Source: Dactylosporangium siamense (lineage in GTDB: Bacteria; Actinomycetota; Actinomycetes; Mycobacteriales; Micromonosporaceae). Taken from it: a stretch of DNA of 63,090 nucleotides. A model generated the notes under the pieces. That model did not search any database and was not told the DNA's origin. It was given only the letters and a program-made list of their open reading frames with translations. The position numbers and the translations under genes were made by a program. This document shows, piece after piece, positions 41,076 to 49,899 of the stretch (position 1 is the stretch's first letter; each line of letters starts with the position of its first letter). Location of the stretch: NCBI RefSeq assembly GCF_016862795.1, contig NZ_BONQ01000162.1:1-63090 (forward strand), given 5' to 3'.

Positions 41076-41996
41076 TCATGCCCGCCGCCGTTTCGACCAG
41101 CGCACCATCTCGACGAGGGCGAGCAGCGGGTCCTGGTCGGTGGAGATCCGGTGCGACGTGACCCGGGACCGGCGCATCGCGGCCGCGACAGCGCCCTCGC
41201 GGACGTCGACCTCTTCCCGCAGCCGCTGCTGGAACATCGGGTCGCTGGTGTCGACAAGGACCTGCTCGCCGGTCTCGGCGTCCTCGACCAGGACCAGCCC
41301 GAGGTCGGGCAGGTCCAGCTCCATCGGGTCGACGACCCGGATCGCGACGACCTCGTGCCGGTGGGTGAGCCGCGACAGCGAGTCCTCCCAGTTGACGGTG
41401 TCGCCGCTGAGGAAGTCGGAGATGACGAAGACCAGGGACCTGCGGCGGGCCTGGGAGGCGGCGAGGCGCAGCATCCCGTCGACGTCGGTGGCCACGCCGA
41501 CCGATGTGTCCTTCCGGTGCGCCAGCTCGTCGGTCGCCTTGCCGATCTCGTGGGCGAGGCGCAGCACGTGGGTCCGGCCGGTGCGGGCCGGGACGACCCG
41601 CTGGAGGCCGTTGTCGTACAGGATCGCGCCCAGCCGGTTGCCGCCCTGCGTGAACAGCCGGGCCAGGCACACGGCGAGCTCGGTCAGCACGCCGTCCTTG
41701 CCGCGGCCGTCGTCGGCGGCGCCGCCGAACCGCATCGACGCCGACAGGTCCAGCACCAGCCACGCGGTGAGCTCGCGGTCCTCGGTGTACTGCCGCACGT
41801 ACGGCTCGTCCAGGCGCGCGGTCACGTTCCAGTCGATGTGGCGCACGTCGTCCTCGTGCGTGTACTCCCGCAGGTCGGCGAAGTCGATGCCACTGCCGCG
41901 GAACACGGTGCGGTAGGCGCCCTGCAGCTGGCCGTCGAGCCGGCGGATCACCTGCCACTCCAGGCGCCGCAGCAGCCGGTCGGGTGCGCTCGCCAT
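41076..41996 (-). CDS. DUF58 protein
   Basis: A 306-residue DUF58 protein with the family signature (FADLREYTHEDDVRHIDWNVTARL) and a degenerate VWA-like fold (VLDLSASM). DUF58 proteins are the usual third component of MoxR/VWA operons, where they probably contact both ATPase and VWA partners. It ends 73 bases before the next gene, a region where CCTCCGCTGCGCT occurs twice. Confidence 0.9.
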   Translation of the reverse strand: MASAPDRLLRRLEWQVIRRLDGQLQGAYRTVFRGSGIDFADLREYTHEDDVRHIDWNVTARLDEPYVRQYTEDRELTAWLVLDLSASMRFGGAADDGRGKDGVLTELAVCLARLFTQGGNRLGAILYDNGLQRVVPARTGRTHVLRLAHEIGKATDELAHRKDTSVGVATDVDGMLRLAASQARRRSLVFVISDFLSGDTVNWEDSLSRLTHRHEVVAIRVVDPMELDLPDLGLVLVEDAETGEQVLVDTSDPMFQQRLREEVDVREGAVAAAMRRSRVTSHRISTDQDPLLALVEMVRWSKRRRA

Positions 41997-41998
41997 TG

Positions 41999-42991
<993 letters not shown>

Positions 42992-43020
42992 GTATCGTCC
43001 TTACGTCTGCGAGCGGGTGT

Positions 43021-43917
43021 TCACTGCTGTGGTGCCTGGTCTCCGCCGCCCGCGCCGAGGGCGGCGCCGATCGGGACGGCGAAGCCCACGCCGACGAACG
43101 TGCCGGCGGACGTCGGGTTGGCCAGGGCCACGACGATCGCGATCGTCTCGCCCTTGGCGTTGACGAGCGGCCCGCCGGAGCTGCCGGGGTTCACCGCGGC
43201 GTCGAACTGGATGAGGCCGGTGAGCTTGGTGCCGTCGGGGTTCGTCGCGGTGCGGTCCAGGCCGGAGATGACGCCGGCGGTCGCGCTGCTGGTGAGCCCG
43301 AGCTGGTTGCCGACGGCGACCACGGTGTTGCCGACGGCGAGCCGGCCGGAGTTGCCGAGGACGGCGGGCACGAGCACGTCGGGCAGCGTCTCGGGGGCGA
43401 GCGCGGCGATGTCCATCGCCGGGTCGGCCTGGGCGACCTTCGCCGTGGCCTGGGTGCCGTCGGCGAACACGACCCGGATGCCGCCGGCGCCCGCGATCAC
43501 GTGGTTGGCGGTCAGGATGATCCCTTCGGCGCTGGCGACGACGCCGGTGCCGGTCGCGGTGACCTTGTCGCCGTCGAGGGCCTGGATGGTGACGACCGAC
43601 GGCGCCACGGACGCGTAGATCTGCGCGATCGTCGGCGGTCCCGACGCGGACGGCGACGGCGACGCCGACGGCCGCGCGGCGGCGGGATCGGAGCCGTTGG
43701 AGCCGGCCTGGAAGGCGATGAACGCGGTCAGCAGCAGAGCGAGGACCACCGCGACGCCGAGCAGCACGCCGCGCCGGGGCGCCGACCACTGCGGCAGCCT
43801 GGGCCATTGACGTGGCGGCCTGGGCGGGTCGTCGCCGTGCGCCAGCACGTCGCCTTGGGGTTCGAACTCGACCTGCAGGTCTCGTGGTGCCTCCGGGGGC
43901 CTCCCGATCGGGCGCAT
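43021..43917 (-). CDS. Membrane-anchored trypsin-like serine protease (S1C/HtrA-like, no PDZ)
   Basis: A 298-residue protein: cytoplasmic Pro-rich N-terminus (about 1-45), one membrane helix (about 50-72), Ser/Pro linker, then an extracellular trypsin-like domain. The triad is visible as His in LTANHVIAG, Asp in ADPAMDIAAL and Ser in NPGSSGGPLV. HtrA/DegP homologues carry PDZ domains after this; here the protein stops, so substrate choice must be set otherwise. It is placed directly before the MoxR/DUF58/VWA genes and may be cotranscribed, suggesting that it processes an envelope client of that system. Confidence 0.85.
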   Translation of the reverse strand: MRPIGRPPEAPRDLQVEFEPQGDVLAHGDDPPRPPRQWPRLPQWSAPRRGVLLGVAVVLALLLTAFIAFQAGSNGSDPAAARPSASPSPSASGPPTIAQIYASVAPSVVTIQALDGDKVTATGTGVVASAEGIILTANHVIAGAGGIRVVFADGTQATAKVAQADPAMDIAALAPETLPDVLVPAVLGNSGRLAVGNTVVAVGNQLGLTSSATAGVISGLDRTATNPDGTKLTGLIQFDAAVNPGSSGGPLVNAKGETIAIVVALANPTSAGTFVGVGFAVPIGAALGAGGGDQAPQQ

Positions 43918-43977
43918 GACCTCAACGTAACCGCGATTTCTGGGAATCACCTTCGAACTTTCTGCCAAAAGCGGTCT

Positions 43978-44025
43978 GGTACCGCGGTACCACTCACCTG
44001 GTCGGAGATCGGACCGCGGTACCAC
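43978..44025. promoter_or_regulatory. Repeated ACCGCGGTACCAC elements before ABC operon
   Basis: The 13-base ACCGCGGTACCAC occurs at 43981-43993 and 44013-44025, 32 bases apart, about three helical turns. The first lies inside a perfect 14-base palindrome GGTACCGCGGTACC (43978-43991). The region separates the divergent protease operon and ABC exporter genes. They are candidate binding sites for the response regulator of the downstream two-component system or for an unlinked repressor. Confidence 0.6.
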
Positions 44026-44089
44026 GGAATACCCCGGTCGCGTGCCTAGCGTTCAAGGCGCACGGTTCTTCGAGTACTTGGGGGCGTTG

Positions 44090-45010
44090 ATGATCGAAGC
44101 GCGGCGGTTGACGAAGCGGTACGGCGACAAGACAGCCGTGGCCGGCGTGGACTTCACGGTCCGGCCCGGCGCGGTGACGGGGTTCCTGGGGCCGAACGGC
44201 GCCGGCAAGTCCACCACGATGCGGATGATCGTCGGCCTGGACGCGCCGACGTCCGGTTCGGTGACGGTCAACGGCCGCCGGTACGCCCGGCACACCGCGC
44301 CCCTGCGCGAGGTCGGCGCGCTGCTGGAGGCCCGCTCGATCCACCCCGGGCGGTCCGCGTTCGACCACCTGATGGTCCTCGCCCACACGCACGGCATCTC
44401 CCGTGCCCGGGTGTCGGAGGTGATCGAGCTGACCGGCCTGCAGCCGGTGGCCCGCAAGCGGGCCGGCGCGTTCTCCCTCGGCATGGGCCAGCGGCTCGGC
44501 ATCGCCGCGGCGCTGCTCGGCGACCCGCAGACGGTCATGCTCGACGAGCCCGTGAACGGCCTGGACCCCGAGGGTGTCCTGTGGATCCGGCAGCTGCTGA
44601 CCGGGCTGGCCGCCGAGGGACGCACCGTCTTCCTGTCCTCGCACCTGATGAGCGAGATGGCCCTCGTCGCGGACCACCTGATCATCGTCGGCCGCGGCCG
44701 GGTCCTCGCCGACACCACCGTGCAGGACCTCGTCCGCGACGCCGGCGGCGACACCGTCGTCGTCGCCAGCGCCGACCCGGGTCGCCTGCGCCAGGTCCTG
44801 GCCGGGCCCGGCGTCGGCATCACCGGCCGGCCCGGGTCGGAGCAGCTGCAGGTGACCGGGCTGCCGGCCCGCGAGATCGGGATCAGGGCCGCCGCGCACG
44901 GCATCGCCCTCTACGAGCTCACCGGCAAGGCGGTCTCCCTCGAGGAGGCCTTCATGGAACTGACCAAGGACGACGTCGAGTACCACACCACCGTGAGGGC
45001 AGCCGCATGA
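44090..45010 (+). CDS. ABC exporter ATPase (BcrA/DrrA type)
   Basis: A 306-residue ATPase with Walker A (GPNGAGKSTT), the variant signature FSLGMGQRLGIAAAL, Walker B (VMLDEPVNGLD) and H-loop LSSHLMSEMA. The SLGM signature and the length fit the bacitracin/lantibiotic exporter group. The ATG at 44090 was chosen from homology and a G-rich ribosome site (TTGGGGG). The stop overlaps the permease start by four bases. Confidence 0.92.
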   Translation: MIEARRLTKRYGDKTAVAGVDFTVRPGAVTGFLGPNGAGKSTTMRMIVGLDAPTSGSVTVNGRRYARHTAPLREVGALLEARSIHPGRSAFDHLMVLAHTHGISRARVSEVIELTGLQPVARKRAGAFSLGMGQRLGIAAALLGDPQTVMLDEPVNGLDPEGVLWIRQLLTGLAAEGRTVFLSSHLMSEMALVADHLIIVGRGRVLADTTVQDLVRDAGGDTVVVASADPGRLRQVLAGPGVGITGRPGSEQLQVTGLPAREIGIRAAAHGIALYELTGKAVSLEEAFMELTKDDVEYHTTVRAAA

Positions 45011-45837
45011 CCGCCACACTTGTCGCACCGAAGGCCGTCGCGGCGGCTCCGCTCAAGGTCACCGGCCGGCGGGTCGCCCGCGCCGAGTGGGCGAAGCTGT
45101 GGTCGCTGCGCTCGACCTGGATCACCCTCGGGATCGGGCTGCTGCTCCTGCTCGCGATCGGCACGATCGCCACGCTGCAGTTCAAGTCCAGCACGTCCTC
45201 GGGCAAGCCGGTCGACGAGGACTTCGTCGGCGCGACCGCGCACAGCCTCGCCCTGTTCGGGGTGCCGTTCGCGCTGATCGCGCTCGGCGTCCTCGGCGTC
45301 CTGACGACCTCCGGCGAGTACACCACCGGCATGATCCGCTCCACGCTCGCGGCCGTCCCGCGCCGGCTGCCGGTGCTGTGGGCCAAGGCCGCCGTGTACG
45401 GCGCGGTCGCCTTCGCCGTCGGCGCCGTCGGCGTGTTCGTCGCCTTCGCGATCAGCAGCGGCCTGCTGTCCGGCACCGACGCCGGGATGAGCTTCTCTGC
45501 CAACGGGGTCGTGGTGAGCCTGCTCGGGGTCGGGCTGTACCTGGGCCTGGTCGGGGTCATCGGGGTCGCGCTCGGCGCGCTGCTGCGCTCCTCCGCCGGC
45601 GGCATCTCCGCGCTGGTGGGCGCGTTCCTGCTGGTGCCGGGCCTGATGTCGCTGCTGCCGAAGGCGTGGCGGACCGAGGTCACGCCGTACCTGCCGGGCA
45701 ACGCCGGCGAGTCGATCTTCGCGCTGCACCACACGCCGGGCACGCTGTCGGCGGGCGCCGGGCTGCTGGTCCTGCTGGGCTGGACGGCGCTCGCGCTCGG
45801 CGGCGCGGCGTTGCGGCTCAAGCGCGCCGACGCCTGA
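45007..45837 (+). CDS. ABC-2 type permease of exporter
   Basis: A 276-residue permease with a basic N-terminus (GRRVARAEWAKLWSLRSTWI) and six membrane helices, typical of partners of BcrA-type ATPases in actinobacteria. It is coupled to the ATPase gene by ATGA. The exported compound is unknown; antimicrobial peptides or lipids are likely for this type. Confidence 0.88.
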   Translation: MTATLVAPKAVAAAPLKVTGRRVARAEWAKLWSLRSTWITLGIGLLLLLAIGTIATLQFKSSTSSGKPVDEDFVGATAHSLALFGVPFALIALGVLGVLTTSGEYTTGMIRSTLAAVPRRLPVLWAKAAVYGAVAFAVGAVGVFVAFAISSGLLSGTDAGMSFSANGVVVSLLGVGLYLGLVGVIGVALGALLRSSAGGISALVGAFLLVPGLMSLLPKAWRTEVTPYLPGNAGESIFALHHTPGTLSAGAGLLVLLGWTALALGGAALRLKRADA

Positions 45838-45880
45838 TCATCGAGGCGTTTTTGTCGGTGGGTGTCGGGAGAATGGACCC

Positions 45881-47125
45881 GTGAGCATCCAGGACGTCGG
45901 GCACCCGTGGGCGACCACGGTGCTGCGCCTCACCCACCGCGTGCGGCAGTGGGACGCGCGGCACCGCTGGGTGCTGGACGCCGGCGGCGTGCTGCTGCTG
46001 TTCCTGGCGTTCGGTGCCCCCGACATCGGCGACCGGCACGACGGTGACGGCCCGCCGATCTCGTGGACCGATCTCCCCGCACCGCAGATGCTGCTGCTGC
46101 AGGCCGCGCTGCTGGTTCCGCTGTACTGGCGGCGCCGGTCGCCGTTCCTCGCGTTCCATGCCGTGCTGGTGGTCTTCATCGTCCAGTGGGCCGCGGGCAT
46201 CATGTTCCGGGCCGACGTCGCGGTGCTGGTCGCGTTGTACAACCTCGTGCTGCACTGCTCGCTGCGCCGCCTGCCGTGGGCCGCGCCGACCCTGCTCGTG
46301 GCATACGTGCTGGTCGTGGCCCGGCTGGCGGACGCGATCGGGACCTGGGACGCCATGTTCGGCCTCGCCGTCTTCGGCACCGCCGCCGTGGCCCTCGGCC
46401 TCGCGATCCGGCTGCGCCGCGCGCAGCTGGCCACGCTGCGGGAGCGGGCCGTGCAGCTGGAGATCGAGCGCGACCAGCGCAGCCGGCTCGCCGCGGCCAC
46501 CGAGCGCACCCGCGTCGCCCGCGAGATGCACGACATCGTCGGGCACAGCCTGTCGGTGATCGTCACGCTCGCCGACGGCGGTGCGTATGCCGCCGACACC
46601 GCGCCCGCGCGCAGCAAGGAGGCGCTCCAGCTGATCGGCGACACCGGCCGCCGGTCCCTGGCCGAGCTGCGCCGCATGCTCGGCGTGCTGCGGGAGCAGG
46701 CCGACGAGCCCGACCTGAGCCCGCAGCCCGGCCTGGCCGACCTCGACCCGCTGTGCCGGCGGGTGCGTGCCGCCGGGCCCCGGGTCGAATACCGCAGCAG
46801 CGGTGACCTCGACGCGCTCGACGCCGGGGTCCAGCTGGCCGCCTACCGGATCGTGCAGGAGGCGCTCACCAACACGCTCAAGCACGCCGGCCCGGACACC
46901 TCGGTGCGCCTGGACCTGTTGGTCGACGGCGACCGGCTGCGGATCGCCGTCCGCGACAACGGGGCGCCCCAGACGTATGGCGAGCCCGGCCACGGCCTGA
47001 TCGGGATGCGGGAGCGCGCCGCGATGTACGGCGGGACCGTGACCGCCGGACCCGCACCGGGGGGAGGATGGAGCGTCGAGGCCGACCTGGACCTGCGCCC
47101 AACCGTGGAAAGCGACGACGCATGA
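45881..47125 (+). CDS. Sensor histidine kinase (NarX/DesK type)
   Basis: A 414-residue kinase with four to six N-terminal membrane helices (about 30-185), a coiled segment, HisKA_3 box (VAREMHDIVGHSLSVIV) and HATPase with N-box EALTNTLKHAG and G-box GHGLIGMRERAAMYGG. It lies 43 bases after the ABC permease gene and overlaps the regulator gene by ATGA. The kinase/regulator/exporter set resembles resistance modules in which export activity is sensed at the membrane. Confidence 0.9.
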   Translation: MSIQDVGHPWATTVLRLTHRVRQWDARHRWVLDAGGVLLLFLAFGAPDIGDRHDGDGPPISWTDLPAPQMLLLQAALLVPLYWRRRSPFLAFHAVLVVFIVQWAAGIMFRADVAVLVALYNLVLHCSLRRLPWAAPTLLVAYVLVVARLADAIGTWDAMFGLAVFGTAAVALGLAIRLRRAQLATLRERAVQLEIERDQRSRLAAATERTRVAREMHDIVGHSLSVIVTLADGGAYAADTAPARSKEALQLIGDTGRRSLAELRRMLGVLREQADEPDLSPQPGLADLDPLCRRVRAAGPRVEYRSSGDLDALDAGVQLAAYRIVQEALTNTLKHAGPDTSVRLDLLVDGDRLRIAVRDNGAPQTYGEPGHGLIGMRERAAMYGGTVTAGPAPGGGWSVEADLDLRPTVESDDA

Positions 47126-47775
47126 TCACCGTGCTCATCGTGGACGACCAGCCACTGCAGCGGCTGGGCTTCCGCATGCTGCTGGAGAGCAACCCGGACA
47201 CCGACGTCGTCGGCGAGGCCGGCAACGGCGCCGAGGCGGTGCGCCGCACCACCGACCTGCGTCCCGACGTGGTGCTGATGGACGTGCGGATGCCCGGCAT
47301 GGACGGCATCGAGGCGACCCGGCGGATCGTGGAGGCCGGCGGCCGCTCCCGCATCCTCATGCTCACCACATTCGACCTCGACGAATACGCGCACGCGGCG
47401 CTGCGGGCCGGGGCCAGCGGCTTCCTGCTCAAGGACGCCCACCCGGAGGAGCTCCTGGCCGGCATCCGGGCGGTCGCCGCGGGTGACGCGGTCATCGCGC
47501 CCGCGCTCACCCGCCGGCTCCTCGACGCGTTCGCGCCCCACCTCGGCTCGTCGCCCGTCGATGATCCGCGCCTGGCATCGCTCACCGAGCGGGAGCGGGA
47601 GATCCTCGTCGCGATCGGGCACGGCTGGACCAACGGGGAGATCGCCGAGCGGCTCGTGCTGTCCGAGTCGACGGTCAAGACGCACGTCGGGCGGGTCCTG
47701 GCGAAGGTCGGCGCCCGCGACCGGATCCAGGCCGTCATCTTCGCCTACGACCTCGGCCTGACCCGGCCGCGCTGA
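47122..47775 (+). CDS. NarL-type response regulator
   Basis: A 217-residue regulator with acidic pocket D8-D9, phosphoacceptor D54 (VVLMDVRMPG), and a C-terminal LuxR helix-turn-helix (LTEREREILVAIGHGWTNGE). It is cotranslated with the kinase. Its likely DNA target is the ABC operon promoter, possibly the repeats at 43978-44025; this is inference. Confidence 0.92.
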   Translation: MITVLIVDDQPLQRLGFRMLLESNPDTDVVGEAGNGAEAVRRTTDLRPDVVLMDVRMPGMDGIEATRRIVEAGGRSRILMLTTFDLDEYAHAALRAGASGFLLKDAHPEELLAGIRAVAAGDAVIAPALTRRLLDAFAPHLGSSPVDDPRLASLTEREREILVAIGHGWTNGEIAERLVLSESTVKTHVGRVLAKVGARDRIQAVIFAYDLGLTRPR

Positions 47776-47848
47776 CATGTCCTTTCCAGAGACTCCTGTT
47801 CGTTCCAAGGTTGAGGGGCCACCCCGGTCCCGCGGAAGGAGCGGTCCG

Positions 47849-48196
47849 ATGCCGCAGTATCTCGCCCTGACCTACACCGCCGACGTCGACTGGTGGGCGC
47901 CCGAGCAGGCCGCCGAGCTGGCCGAGTATCGCCGGTTCGCGGTCGACCACGCCGGCAGCCTCCGCGCCAGCGCGGTGCTGCACCCCACCGCCACCGCCAC
48001 GGTGGTCCGGGTCGAGGGCGCCCGCGGCGGTCGCGTCGTCACGACCGACGGCCCCTACGCCGAGACCAAGGAGGCCCTGACCGGCTACTACCTGATCGAG
48101 GCCGCCGACCTGGACGAGGCGGTCGCGGTCGCCGCCGAGATCCCGGCGGCGTGGGGCGGGGCCGTCGAGGTCCGGCCGGTCATCGTGGCCAAGTGA
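47849..48196 (+). CDS. YCII-related DGPF protein linked to ECF42 sigma factor
   Basis: A 115-residue YCII-fold protein of the DGPF group; the signature appears here as TTDGPYAETKEALTGYYLIE. DGPF genes are the hallmark neighbours and targets of ECF42 sigma factors. Their biochemical role is unknown. GGAAGGAG lies seven bases before the ATG. The stop originally overlaps the sigma-factor start motif as GTGA (48193-48196), but the sigma start is now displaced by the tandem repeat. Confidence 0.87.
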   Translation: MPQYLALTYTADVDWWAPEQAAELAEYRRFAVDHAGSLRASAVLHPTATATVVRVEGARGGRVVTTDGPYAETKEALTGYYLIEAADLDEAVAVAAEIPAAWGGAVEVRPVIVAK

Positions 48197-48252
48197 CGGT
48201 TGAGGCGGTCGCCGAGACGGTCCGGGTCAAGGGGGCACGGAGTGACGGTTGA
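48193..48252 (+). other. Decoy ORF 1 (19 codons) from repeat copy 1
   Basis: GTG at 48193 overlaps the DGPF stop as GTGA. Reading runs through copy 1 and ends at TGA 48250-48252 inside copy 2. The peptide copies the sigma-factor N-terminus (VTVEAVAETVRVKGA) and then stops. Termination falls 11 bases inside the next decoy ORF, which would permit reinitiation. Confidence 0.6.
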
Positions 48253-48301
48253 GGCGGTCGCCGAGACGATCCGGGTCGAGGGGGCACCGAGTGACGGTTG
48301 A
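48242..48301 (+). other. Decoy ORF 2 (19 codons) from repeat copy 2
   Basis: GTG at 48242 reads copy 2 and ends at TGA 48299-48301 inside copy 3, overlapping the true sigma start (48291) by 11 bases. It is the second step in a possible chain of coupled terminations and restarts. Confidence 0.6.
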
Positions 48302-49514
48302 GGCGGTCGCCGAGACGATCCGGGTCGAGGGGGCGCGGATCCTCGCGACCCTGATCCGGACCGTCGGCGACGTGCAGATCGCGGAGGACGCCGTCCAGGA
48401 AGCGGTCGTCTCGGCGCTCGCCGCCTGGCCGGTGTCCGGGGTGCCGCCGCAGCCGCGCGCCTGGCTCACCGTCACCGCCCGGCGCAAGGCCATCGACATC
48501 CTGCGCCGCGAGCAGGCCCGCCGCGGCAAGGAGGAGGAGGGCGGCCGGATGATCGACCTCGCTCGCTCCGACCTGCCCTCCGACGCCGTGGTCCACGACG
48601 ACCTGCTGCGCCTCATCTTCACCTGCTGCCACCCGACCCTGTCGCCCCCGACCCAGGTCGCCCTCGCGCTGCGCACCCTGTGCGGCCTGTCCCCCGCGCA
48701 GATCGCCGGCGTCCTGCTCACCACGGAGGCCGCCACGGAGAAGCGCCTCACCAGGGCCAGGCAGAAGATCGCGGCGGCGCGCATCCCGTACCGGGTGCCG
48801 CCGCCGGACGAGCTCCCCGACCGGCTGCCGGCCGTCTGCGCCGTCATCCACAGCCTCTACACCGCCGGCCACGCCCCGGTCGGTGGCGGCTCGGCCGTCG
48901 ACGTCGACGCGTGCGCCGAAGCGGTCCGGCTCGCCGAGCTCCTGCACGGTCTGCTCCCCGACCAGCCGACCCCGGCCGCGGTCCTCGCGCTGCTCCTGCT
49001 CACCGAGGCCCGCCGCCCGGCCCGCCTGTCCGCTACCGGCGAGGTCGTCACCCTGGACCGCCAGGACCGCAGCCACTGGTCCGGCGCGGCGATCGCCCGC
49101 GGGATCGCGCTGCTCAACGCCTCCCTGCACGCCTCGTCCCGGCGCGCGGACGCGTATCAGCTACAGGCCGCCATCGCCGCGGAGCACGCCCGCGCCGCCT
49201 CCTACGACGGCACCGACTGGCCGGAGATCGTCCGGCTGTACGACCTGCTCATGTCCGTCGCCCCGAGCCCGGCGGCCGGTCTGGCCCGCGCCGTCGCGGT
49301 GGCGGAGGCGGCCGGCACCGACGCCGGTCTCGCGCTGCTCGCCGGCCTGCCGCCGTCGCCACGCTGGCACGCGGTCCGGGCCGACCTGCTCGCCCGCGCC
49401 GGCCGCTACGCCGAGGCCGTCGCCGCGCTCACCGCGTCGCTCGACGGCCCGGCCACCGACCCGGAGCGCCGCCACCGCACGCGACGCCTCGCCGAGCTGA
49501 GGGAGCTGGTCTGA
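48291..49514 (+). CDS. ECF42-type RNA polymerase sigma factor with C-terminal TPR domain
   Basis: A 407-residue sigma factor. Region 2 (about 12-80, ILATLIRTVGDVQIAEDAVQEA and AWLTVTARRKAIDILRR) and region 4 (about 115-165, LSPAQIAGVLLTTEAATEKRL) are followed by a long helical domain (about 185-400). That domain has tetratricopeptide character (LYDLLMSVAPSPAAGLARAVAV). This plan, together with the upstream DGPF gene and lack of an anti-sigma gene, defines the ECF42 group, in which the C-terminal extension controls activity. The true start is taken as GTG 48291 in the third repeat copy; two upstream copies carry out-of-frame starts. Translation may therefore be lower than in the ancestral, directly coupled arrangement. 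Confidence 0.9.
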   Translation: MTVEAVAETIRVEGARILATLIRTVGDVQIAEDAVQEAVVSALAAWPVSGVPPQPRAWLTVTARRKAIDILRREQARRGKEEEGGRMIDLARSDLPSDAVVHDDLLRLIFTCCHPTLSPPTQVALALRTLCGLSPAQIAGVLLTTEAATEKRLTRARQKIAAARIPYRVPPPDELPDRLPAVCAVIHSLYTAGHAPVGGGSAVDVDACAEAVRLAELLHGLLPDQPTPAAVLALLLLTEARRPARLSATGEVVTLDRQDRSHWSGAAIARGIALLNASLHASSRRADAYQLQAAIAAEHARAASYDGTDWPEIVRLYDLLMSVAPSPAAGLARAVAVAEAAGTDAGLALLAGLPPSPRWHAVRADLLARAGRYAEAVAALTASLDGPATDPERRHRTRRLAELRELV

Positions 49515-49515
49515 C

Positions 49516-49800
49516 ATGTTCGACTTCTCGCCCCTGCTGGAGCTGTTCCCGGACGACGAGGAGGGCCGGATGCTGCGCTCCCCGGGCCTGCGGACGGGCG
49601 GCCGGTTCTACGCCTTCGCCTCCGGCGACGACGTGATCGTGAAGCTTCCGGCAGCGCGGGTGGCCGAGCTGATCGCCTCCGGTGCGGGCCTGCCGTGCTC
49701 CCCGCGCCCGGGCCGCCCGATGCGCGAGTGGGTCCGGGTCCCGGCGCGGGACTGCCTGCCGCTGGTCCTGGAGGCCCGGGCCTTCCTCACGCGGGCGTGA
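49516..49800 (+). CDS. Small YjbR/TfoX-like protein
   Basis: A 94-residue protein (GRMLRSPGLRTGGRFYAFAS, VIVKLPAARVAELIASG, PMREWVRVP) resembling the MmcQ/YjbR and TfoX N-terminal folds found in many actinobacteria. Biochemical function is unknown. It starts one base after the sigma-factor stop and is surely in the same operon. Its stop codon lies in the loop of a perfect 7-base hairpin (49791-49807). Confidence 0.65.
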   Translation: MFDFSPLLELFPDDEEGRMLRSPGLRTGGRFYAFASGDDVIVKLPAARVAELIASGAGLPCSPRPGRPMREWVRVPARDCLPLVLEARAFLTRA

Positions 49801-49820
49801 CGCCCGCAGCCACGCGGGCG
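49791..49820. terminator. Overlapping hairpins at the end of the ECF operon
   Basis: GCGGGCG (49791-49797) pairs with CGCCCGC (49801-49807), with the stop TGA as loop. Alternatively the same CGCCCGC pairs with GCGGGCG at 49814-49820. Further GCGGGCG copies in the repeat array give more pairing choices. They are candidate terminators between convergent genes. Confidence 0.6.
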
Positions 49821-49899
49821 TTCCGCAGACACGCGGGCGTGAGGCACCGCAGTCAGGCGGGCGTTCCGCAGACACGCGGGCGTGAGGCACCGCGGTCAG
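49814..49899. repeat. 43-base tandem repeat between convergent genes
   Basis: Two copies (49814-49856 and 49857-49899) differ at one position; a partial third copy follows into the GDPD gene end. The unit contains GCGGGCG twice, and the end of copy 2 includes the stop codon (49896-49898) of the minus-strand GDPD gene. The array fills the 95-base gap between the two genes. Confidence 0.92.

Larger units (their letters stand above)
48192..48338 (+). repeat. 49-base tandem triplication at the sigma-factor start
   Basis: Three copies begin at 48192, 48241 and 48290, differing from one another at two to four positions. Each contains the start GTG-ACG-GTT-GAG and the next 14 or so codons. Since 49 is not a multiple of three, the copies are in three different frames; only the third continues into the sigma gene. 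Confidence 0.96.

Noticed and set aside
48192-48338. Possible CRISPR-like repeat array
   Set aside because: The 49-base copies are directly adjacent with no spacers and lie over a gene start; it is a tandem duplication.
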